Below are positions 56,751-64,000 of a stretch of DNA of 64,000 nucleotides, piece by piece. The notes below the pieces were generated by a model, which worked only from the letters and a program-made list of their open reading frames with translations, searched no databases and was not told the origin of the DNA. Each line of letters opens with the position of its first letter. Position 1 is the first letter of the stretch. The position numbers and the translations under genes were made by a program. Source of the stretch: Arabidopsis thaliana (taxonomy: Eukaryota; Streptophyta; Magnoliopsida; Brassicales; Brassicaceae); the NCBI RefSeq assembly GCF_000001735.4, contig NC_003075.7:18521057-18585056 (forward strand), read 5' to 3'.

Positions 56751-57220
56751 TTATTGGTTCATTGATGTTTTCACAACTTTCATGATCTGATGAAAGCATG
56801 TATCCTCTTTTTTTGGGCAACAAACAACTTCATTAGAGATTAACCAATTAGAAGCATACAAGGATAGAGCGTTTTTTGCTAGGGATTCAGCTTCCACATT
56901 AGTCTTACGAGAGATGGGAGTACAATGAAAGCTATTAAAGGAAGAACAAACGATAAAGATATCCGCTAGAACTTCATGGATCTCAGTGAGGATGGAATTA
57001 ATGTTGATCGCTTTGACAAGCGCACAACAGTCCAACTCAAGATGAATGCGCGATACACAAAGGGTTCTTGCATTTTCCAGAGCTGTGCGGGCAGCTAAAG
57101 CCTCCACCATAAGAGGAAAGGCCACATTAGTACATAGAGAGGAGAAGTTCTCAGATGCACCAGTACCTGACAAAGACAAAGTCCAACCCAATCCCGCAAC
57201 ACATAGATTTTTTCTCCACC
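56751..57220 (-). pseudogene. LINE-type RNase H domain fragment
   Basis: A minus-strand ORF (57191-56751, extending in frame a little further upstream). Its order of motifs is that of the RNase H domain at the end of plant LINE ORF2: GWTLSLSGTG start, EALAARTALENA with the catalytic Glu, SRIHLELDCCALVKAI with a catalytic Asp, then TNVEAESLAKNAL. The last position, normally Asp in AD.LAK, is Glu here. The stop is followed by AATGAAATCTAAAA-type sequence. No reverse transcriptase sequence precedes it, so it is a 5'-truncated insertion or fragment, inactive on its own. Confidence 0.7.
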
Positions 57221-58314
57221 ATAAGGGATCGATCGAGAGTAGGTTCTATAAAGTACCAATTTATTTCACATTTAGTTTAAACAGTTTATCATTAACCATT
57301 CGTGTTGGTTTCACAATGGTAATGTAGACAATATTGTTTTTATAATATTAATTTACACAAATTAATAAATAGTGCATTAAAAATTACATGACTAGCAATT
57401 TAGAATTCTCCCGTCAGGAAACAAAAGAGTGTCACAAGTCCCAGATAAATAGATCGTTACCTGATTATTACGCGTTATTAGTAGTTGTGAATTTGATGAT
57501 TGTGGGCTCTTTACTTGTTACAAATTCAGTAAACATAATGAATATCTTGTTTTTTGCTTGCGACTCTCGTCCCACTCCACTCATCCATTGAGTGATGGTT
57601 ACAAAGTCTCTTATTAGCTTTTCTTTTCGCTATGGATTCTTATTTTTGTAAAGTATGAATGACCTTAGTGATAGTTTATAACAATTTATTTGTTTTGGTT
57701 TCCTTACAATCAAATTTCTCCACTAACTAAGCGATATATATATGCACAGAAACTATATATATTTTAATAGATCGGCACCCATGTTTACATATTTCACGTT
57801 TCTTAAAATTATTAATCGTAGTTGACAAAAGATAGTATCTTCACACCTCACAATCATAGCAGTAACACCGTACCATTTTATTCACTAGTCTTGGAGTAAT
57901 ATTTTTGATAATTATTTTTCCTTCTATCCAAAATCTACTTTTGTCGTTTTAGGGATCGAAATATTTAAAAATAAGATAACGGGTACCCTCTATGAATTTG
58001 GTGAATAAGAACAAGAAATCATCAGAATGTTCGATTCGAACGATTACATTCCATTTATAATTTGTTTGAATATGGAAAGTAGTTTGAAAAAGACCAAAAA
58101 CCAACAAAATAATAATGCAATCGACGATTAAGTGATTCTCCATATATATTGATTATTTGACCCATGTTGGTTGCATACTTGCATAGAATAAAACAGTTTC
58201 CTTTATTGACCAAAAAAAACTACTATATATTATCTTCTTTTTAGTCCATCAAAAAGCAAGAAAAACAAAACAAGTCATATCTACCTGGTGTAGTAGATCA
58301 TCGTCGATTCATCG
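57221..58314. other. Spacer upstream of the ANTH gene
   Basis: 1.1 kb of AT-rich DNA. No gene is seen; the short ORFs near 57,388 and 57,949 lack domains. The last 100 bp should hold the promoter and leader of the ANTH-domain gene. Confidence 0.5.
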
Positions 58315-59486
58315 ATGGGAAGAATAACAAGTTTTGCAGATCTAATAGGTAGAATCAAAGACAAAGCTTCTCAAAGCAAAGCTGCTTTAGTATCATCAAA
58401 CACTAAAAGCAAAACTCTCTCTTTCCATCTCTCTGTCCTCCGTGCCACTACTCATGACCCTTCAACGCCGCCGGGGAATCGTCACCTCGCCGTTATTCTC
58501 TCCGCCGGTACTGGCTCACGAGCCACCGCTTCTTCAGCTGTCGAATCCATAATGGAACGTCTTCACACCACCGGAGATGCTTGCGTAGCTCTCAAGTCTT
58601 TGATCATTATCCATCACATCGTCAAACACGGTCGTTTCATCCTCCAAGATCAGCTCTCTGTATTTCCAGCTTCCGGTGGTCGGAATTATCTGAAACTTTC
58701 TGCTTTTAGAGATGAGAAATCTCCTTTGATGTGGGAGCTTTCTTCTTGGGTCCGATGGTAAGTTCACAAAAAAAAAAAAAAAAGTTTCGACTAAGTTTGG
58801 ATTTTTATATGTTTTTTGATTATTATTGTAGGTACGCTTTATATCTTGAGCATCTATTATCAACTTCAAGAATCATGGGATTTTTCATATCTTCAACATC
58901 GAGTACAATTCACAAAGAGGAATACGAAGAAATGGTTTCTTCTCTTACCAACTCTGATCTGCTTCGTGAGATCGATGCTCTCGTTGGTCTACTAGAAGAA
59001 GCATGTAAAATTCCGGATCTACCCTTCTCCGGTGGGAAATCCCTCGCAGACAAAATCACTCAGTTGGTAGGAGAAGACTACGTGTCTTCGATCAACGAGC
59101 TTTACACGAGATTCAACGAGTTTAAAGAACGATCCAACACTTTGAGCTTTGGAGATACGATCGAGCTTGTCTGTGCTTTGAAGCGGCTCGAGAGTTGTAA
59201 AGAGAGGTTGTCTGAAATCTGCCATGGGAATTGGAAGAGAGGTTGGATTGATGGGTTCTGGGGTTTGGTTCTTGAGGTCAAGGGTATTATTGGTAATTTA
59301 GAGGATAATTATGGGCAGATTGAGAAATCGATTGTTGGGTTTGGGAAGAGGGATAAAGGATACGAATCGGCTCGGTTTACTGATCGGTTAATTATCGGTT
59401 ATAGTAATCCTGTTCGGTTTTCTTCGGGTAGATTTTCGAATGTTGATCGGTTTAATTTTCCGGTTTCTGGTCGAGTGTTGTGTTGA
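58315..59486 (+). CDS. ANTH-domain clathrin assembly protein (AP180/CALM type)
   Basis: Two exons, 58315-58757 and 58832-59486, give 365 residues. The ENTH/ANTH superhelix covers roughly 25-300: HLSVLRATTHDPSTPPGNRH near the start holds the conserved phosphoinositide-binding region of ANTH (with Lys/His-rich elements just after), followed by the KSLIIIHHIVKHG helix and a W-Y-A-LE-L segment split by the intron. The protein is shorter than full-length AP180 and the C-terminus lacks obvious clathrin boxes, as in the small plant PICALM members. It should bind PtdIns(4,5)P2 and recruit clathrin during endocytosis. I recall it as At4g40080. Confidence 0.9.
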
Positions 59487-60028
59487 GTGGACGACTTTTA
59501 TATTCTTTTGATTTTTTTTTAAATAATTTTTTTTTTGGTCAGATGTCTTGTGAATTTTAAAAGACAATAATCAACATGTAGATGATTATTCCATTATATG
59601 TGTTGTTGATGTATTAAGTCATTTATCGATGAGAAAACTAACTGGATTTTGATTTAGTCTGTTTATCGTTACAAAGTTCGGTTTATTATACAGATTTAAC
59701 TGTTATGTAAAATTTAACATTGTTATGTAAAATTTAACATTTAAAACCTTCAAGATGCAAAAATCTAGTAAATGCAACTATATTAAACAAGACTTTATTA
59801 ATTAAAAAAATAATGAAGAAAATTACAATCAGAACTTCTTCCCTCAGGTTTAATCCCATGGTCCAATCAAAGTTATACAAATATCAAAAAGATCCCAAAA
59901 AGAAAACAACAACAAAGAGGACGAAATGTATTAGGGAAAAACAGAGAGATCTCTCAAACAAATCATGATAAGAAAAAACAAAGGAGAGTGAGAGAGAGAG
60001 AATGATAGAGTAATACGCAAGGCACTCT
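59487..60028. other. Convergent 3' ends of ANTH gene and AGP3
   Basis: 542 bp between facing stop codons. Includes both 3' UTRs. An 18-bp direct repeat (TGTTATGTAAAATTTAAC) occurs twice near 59,700-59,740. No gene is seen. Confidence 0.55.
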
Positions 60029-60448
60029 TTAAGCCAAAACGGCGTACAAGGCTCCGGCAATGACTGTGCTAACAAGGAAAGCTTTGTTAGTCAATGCTGA
60101 GTCAGCTACCGGCCCGTCTGCTCTAGGAGCGGGGGCCGGAGCTGGTGTTGGACCTGATGGGCCTGGAGCCAAAGCATATGGTTTAGGAGGAGAAGCGACA
60201 GGGGAAGTTGTGGGCGACGTGGTCGGGGGTGAGACGGTTGGTGGAGTTGTTGGAACCGGAGTGGGTTCGTTGGCTGGAATAGGGGGTGAAGCAACGGGAG
60301 CCGGTGGTTCTGCAGTTGGTGTAACAACTGGAGAAGGAGACTCTACCGGAGGGAGAAACGTGATAGGTGCCGGAGCCGGAGCTTGAGCTAGACATGAGGC
60401 GGCAAATAGACCAAGAAAGATCAGAGCTTGCAATGTCTTAAGAGCCAT
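60029..60448 (-). CDS. AGP3: Classical arabinogalactan protein AGP3
   Basis: 139 residues from ATG 60448; an in-frame upstream ATG at 60463 would only add MKLRE. A signal peptide (about 1-21, FLGLFAASCLAQ) is followed by a Pro/Ala/Ser/Thr-rich mature region with AP, SP and TP dipeptides, where prolines become hydroxyproline with arabinogalactan chains. The C-terminus has a hydrophobic tail after DSALTNK (about 115-139), the signal for a GPI anchor. The protein is thus an extracellular, plasma-membrane-anchored proteoglycan. AGP2 on chromosome 2 is the close paralogue. Confidence 0.94.
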   Translation of the reverse strand: MALKTLQALIFLGLFAASCLAQAPAPAPITFLPPVESPSPVVTPTAEPPAPVASPPIPANEPTPVPTTPPTVSPPTTSPTTSPVASPPKPYALAPGPSGPTPAPAPAPRADGPVADSALTNKAFLVSTVIAGALYAVLA

Positions 60449-62120
60449 TTCTCTCAGTTTCAATGTCTTTCGTTGTGTTTGACGAGAGAGATAGAAACCT
60501 GAGAAAACTCTTGTCTTTTGTTGGTGGTGGATAAATGAAGGAAAATGTGTTCTTAATATATAGCTAAGAAGATGTATATTTTATTTTGATCTTTCAGACT
60601 CTTTAAACATGCAGGCACATAGAGATATACATGGCTTATTTATTTATTTGATTTGGAATATCAGAATTAATAGTCTTTACCAAGTATCTTGCATTGAAGT
60701 TTTCTTGAAGAAATCGTCTACAATGAGACTAAACCTAGTTCTAAACTTCTAATTGATAAAATTACAAAAGTATAATTTTAATGATACTAGACAAAGGTTA
60801 ATAATGTCGTGTTAAAATTGGTAATTTGCAATAGTTGACCACTAGTACTAGTAGATAACCTCATTTTTTGGTTTACCGTATCTTGTAGCAGCAAATAAAA
60901 GAGTTTACATCAAATTAAGAAAATGACATTATATACCAAACCAAACAACTTACTTACCTCAAATATATAAATCACAATTTGAACCCAAACAACAACAAAA
61001 AAAAATGAAAAAGAGAAGAGTCAAGACCACGCGCCATACTTGGTTCCCACTAAGGTTAACGACGAGGCAGACAAGCAACTTATCTTAATCTGTGAATGAT
61101 TATGACATTTATATTATTATGAATAAGTTTTCATATACTAATATTGGGTACTACAACAGAACCTTCATCCTTAACCAAAACCAAACCAAACCAAAATTTG
61201 AACCGAAATTCTAAAATCAAAACCAAAACCGATTCTAGAGAAGTCATCCTAGGTGGCTGCCCAAGCTCCGGTCTACCATATTTGAACAGAGGAACAATGT
61301 ACTCCATAATCTGCAGTCCATCCCTCCTCTGCTCATCTTCAAGTCTATCGATCATAAGGTACGCAATACCATCTCCGTTTCGGCGTCATAGGAAGAGTTG
61401 GAGAAATCTAATGCTTCTCTAGATCCGTTAAATCACACTCTTAGCCATATTATATTATAATTTTTTTTTTTTTTTTTTTGCAGATTGCATTTTTTGTTAC
61501 GTAATACCTTAACTCTTCATTTTAGTGATATTAACATTAATAGCAACAAAAAAGAGAAGTCATCCTAATTAAATACCATTGCTGTAATTATGAGTTTTGA
61601 TTCCCACAAACAAAAAATGTAACGTTTTAAATTATATGTATGATTCAAATGGCCATTGTTGATATGTTTTAAATATGATCTGCTTTTCAAGTTTTTTTAA
61701 TAAGATATTAAAAAATAACTTTACTTTCTAAGTTTTTAGAAAATTAGCCAATGATTTTAATTCTATAAGTCATCCTAAAAACATTCACAACCACCATTTT
61801 TTTTCTTTCACATTCAGAATCCAATAATAACATAACTTTTTTGTTTTAAAAAAGTTTTATAGCCCAAAATCTACATAATAAAATAAAATCAGAGATCTTT
61901 TTTTTAATTTTTGCTTTCTCTCGTCTTCTCCATTTACTATTTTTTCTCTTCAGCGTTTCTCGGAAAAAAATAAAATAAAATAAAAACTCTACCCCACATC
62001 CCAAATACAACGACAATAAAAAAACGATACGATACTTGCGCAATCGGAGAATGGAACAACTGACGAAAGACGACACTGAAATCGGAGGATCAGAATTTGA
62101 AGCCACCGCATAGTAGTGAT
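60449..62120. promoter_or_regulatory. AGP3 promoter and intergenic DNA
   Basis: 1.7 kb. The left part is the AGP3 leader and promoter. Repeats of CCAAAACC/AACCAAA type occur at about 61,175-61,230. A minus-strand coding-looking patch at about 61,250-61,350 is described separately. The right end should hold the start of the GEM-like gene's leader. Confidence 0.5.
61230..61440 (-). other. Coding-looking fragment of unknown origin
   Basis: On the minus strand one frame reads MIDRLEDEQRRDGLQIMEYI and continues VPLFKYGRPELGQPPR; a second frame just upstream reads REALDFSNSSYDAETEMVLR. Both are less AT-biased than their surroundings and look like pieces of one protein split by a frameshift or an intron. 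I do not recognise the family. The downstream sense continuation degenerates into AACC repeats. It could be a gene relic or a small exon. Confidence 0.3.
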
Positions 62121-63468
62121 ATGAAACATGTGGATCAAGTGGCGGCAAAAGGAGCCGAGGATGCGAGTTCTGTGATTGCTTTATCTGATGAATCTACTAC
62201 GCTACACGTCGAAATCGATTCAAAAGGCGATCGAGCACCGAATCGAACATCGTCCGGATCGAGAAAATCTCCATTGGAATCCCGAATTGGTTTCTGAATC
62301 TCCCGCACCGGATGAGAAGGCCTTATCCTCATCTTCTGCCGCGAGATCTAATCCGTACGTCGCTCGTGCTCCTACTGAAACTTCGGATGCCTCGTTGAAA
62401 GGTACTGTGTTTAAAACTGTGTCAGTATCTTTTTGGTTTATGCTATGAGATGTGTAAGTAACCGTTAAAATCTCTTTGAAATTGGATCAGAAACGATGGA
62501 ATCTGTGAAAGGTGTGCTTGGGAGATGGGGAAGGAGGGTTGGAGAAGCTGCAATGAAGGCAGAGAGCCTTGCCGGGAACACGTGGCAACACCGTGAGTTT
62601 CCGATCTTGTATTGTTGCATCGTTAACCCTGAGAAAATATACTATGAGCTGAGATTGTTGATATTTGGGTGATTGTCATGCTACATGGTATATCACTTCT
62701 TGATGAGTTAGATATTATAGGTTTGAGCAATGGAGTTTCAAAGCGAATATTAACTTTTGTTTTTTCTGTTTATTCTGTGATTTGATGGGATTATTTATGG
62801 TAACTAACTATTAAATCTTGATATTCATCATAATTAGTGAAAACTGCTCCGAGCTTTGCGTGCTGCAATGGGAAGAATTGCACAAAGTACAAAGGTTCTG
62901 GCAGAAGGAGGATATGAGAAAATTTTCAGGCAAACCTTTGAAACTGTTCCAGAGGAGCAACTGCAAAATTCATTTGCGTGCTACTTATCAACATCAGCTG
63001 GTCCAGTCATGGGAGTTCTTTACGTATCCACTGCTAAACTTGCTTACTGTAGCGATACCTCTCTCGTACAAAAATTCTGGTCAAACTGAATGGAGCTATT
63101 ATAAGGTAATCCTTTTTATTTTGAGACAATCGAAATTTTTGCTATAAATAACTATTGTAGAAAGCGACCTCATAGATAATAGGAATAAAGTGAAGAACGT
63201 TAGATTCTGTGAGTAATTTCTTGTGCAAACTATGATAACACTAGGTAGTAATACATATCTTCATCATCTTAAACAGGTAGTAATCCCATTACATCAGCTT
63301 AAATCGGTTAACCCTTCGATAAGCACAGTTAATCCTGCAGAAAAGTACATCCAGGTAATCTCGGTCGACGACCATGAGTTTTGGTTCATGGGTTTCTTAA
63401 ACTACGAAGGCGCTGTTACATCTCTACAAGATACATTGCAAGCCGGTGCCTCAGTCTGTGTGATATAA
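62121..63468 (+). pseudogene. GEM-like GRAM-domain gene with two frameshifts
   Basis: Clear similarity to GEM/FIP1-like GRAM proteins. Exon 1 (to 62401) carries [18 protein letters not shown]; exon 2 (62491-62592) carries [20 protein letters not shown] and ends NTWQH; exon 3 (62848-63105) and exon 4 (63277-63468) carry the GRAM domain ([20 protein letters not shown], then [17 protein letters not shown]). Exon 3 needs two frame changes: after KTAPSFA (about 62861) and after CSDTS (about 63060). Each looks like a 2-bp loss. Reading on from exon 2 without a shift meets a stop at 62915-62917. The N-terminus may have a further shift: the ORF from 62121 is in another frame than the LHWNPELV part. 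GEM-like proteins regulate cell division/differentiation genes and ABA responses. Confidence 0.7.
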
Positions 63469-63833
63469 TACTGGTGGATTCTTGATCAGAATAGCATTAT
63501 TTTGGTTGCAAACTAAATTATTTGATTCTTATTCTTAATTAGTTACCATGTCTTAATACACCGATAGCATTTCTTTTCTAAATTTTCTCCTAATCATATT
63601 ATTGCTAATAAAAAATATAATTGGATTTTAGGATTTAATGCTGTTTTGAGATGATAGTGTATGGTTGTAAAACAAGATTTGGTTGTTACTCTTACAATCT
63701 CCATCGCACTAGGTGATTAGCAAACATAACTCTTCTTTCATTCCCTTTTAAATAGAATTTGCAAGAAGAAAAAGTGCAAACATAGATAGATATCATAGAA
63801 AGAGAGAGACAGTAGGAGAGATAGAGTGAAAAA
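63469..63833. other. Short subtelomeric spacer
   Basis: 365 bp of AT-rich sequence between the GEM-like stop and the first telomere-like repeats. No satellite or transposon is seen. Confidence 0.6.
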
Positions 63834-64000
63834 TAGGGTTTAGGGTGAGGGATAAGGTTATAGGGATTTAGAGATTTAGGGGTTTAGGTTTAAAGGTTAA
63901 GGGTTAAGGGTTAAGGGTTAAGGGTTAGGGGTTAAGGGTTAGGGGTTAAGGGTTAAGGGTTTAGGGTTAAGGGTTAAGGGTTTAGGGTTTAGGGTTTAGG
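63834..64000 (+). repeat. Telomere: degenerate then canonical TTTAGGG repeats
   Basis: An array of 6- to 9-bp G-rich units. The inner part (63834-63890) is degenerate (TGAGGG, TATAGGG, TTTAGAG and similar), the middle is dominated by TTAAGGG and TTAGGGG variants, and the last 25 bases or so are pure TTTAGGG. The G-rich strand reads 5'-3' toward the edge, as expected for a right chromosome end. The window stops within the array, so its full length is not known. Confidence 0.95.

Noticed and set aside
60060-60386. Plus-strand Gly/Ala/Val-rich ORF opposite AGP3
   Set aside because: An antisense shadow of the Pro/Ala/Thr-rich AGP3 coding sequence.

Overview
This window is plant nuclear DNA: AT-rich intergenic sequence, genes with many short GT-AG introns, plant-specific families (CYP79, SnRK2, HD-Zip I, ATL RING-H2, arabinogalactan protein, PPR) and a TTTAGGG telomere tract at the right edge. 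Protein sequences and gene order match what I remember of the distal right arm of Arabidopsis thaliana chromosome 4, from the APS kinase APK2 to the chromosome end. The species and locus assignment comes from recall, not from a search.

Layout. 1-220: last codons of an APS kinase. 4.2-6.2 kb: CYP79B2. 6.6-9.0 kb: an intronless mitochondrial-type PPR gene. 9.5-11.0 kb: an alpha/beta hydrolase. 11.3-12.6 kb: a non-autonomous Mutator-like element with an exact 9-bp target duplication. 13.1-15.3 kb: a plastid-type DnaJ. 15.6-17.4 kb (minus): a plastid HAD hydrolase. 18.6-20.8 kb: DAHP synthase DHS1. 21.1 kb: tRNA-Ile(AAU). 21.7-22.7 kb: RABA4B. 22.9-26.4 kb (minus): an NSUN2/Trm4-type RNA m5C methyltransferase. 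26.7-27.2 kb: a decayed piece of a BIG-type ARF-GEF. 27.6-30.0 kb (minus): SnRK2.7. 32.4-34.2 kb (minus): a coiled-coil protein. 34.8-37.2 kb (minus): two tandem histone H3.3 genes. 38.2 kb: signal peptidase subunit SPC12. 38.9-39.3 kb (minus): a small plastid membrane protein. 40.1-42.7 kb (minus): a SCAI/DUF3550 protein. 42.7-50.6 kb: a gene-poor stretch. 50.6-51.7 kb (minus): ATHB16. 51.7-55.4 kb: repeat-like DNA. 55.5-56.4 kb: ATL32. 56.8-57.2 kb (minus): a LINE RNase H relic. 58.3-59.5 kb: an ANTH clathrin adaptor. 60.0-60.4 kb (minus): AGP3. 62.1-63.5 kb: a frameshifted GEM-like GRAM gene. 63.83-64.0 kb: telomeric repeats.

Functional links. APK2 (PAPS supply), CYP79B2 (Trp to indole-3-acetaldoxime) and DHS1 (entry to the shikimate/Trp pathway) lie within 21 kb and all serve indole glucosinolate, camalexin and auxin supply. 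The rest are mostly unrelated housekeeping and signalling genes. Many have a paralogue, in similar order, in a chromosome 2 block (CYP79B3 to GEM), as expected for a retained whole-genome-duplication segment.

I found no clearly new biological system. The best leads are the frameshifted gene about 370 bp from the telomere, a promoter-like module with a 39-codon ORF in the 8-kb gene-poor stretch, a duplicated hairpin downstream of ATL32, and several transposon or pseudogene relics. Splice sites were placed by eye using GT-AG borders, reading frame and family similarity.
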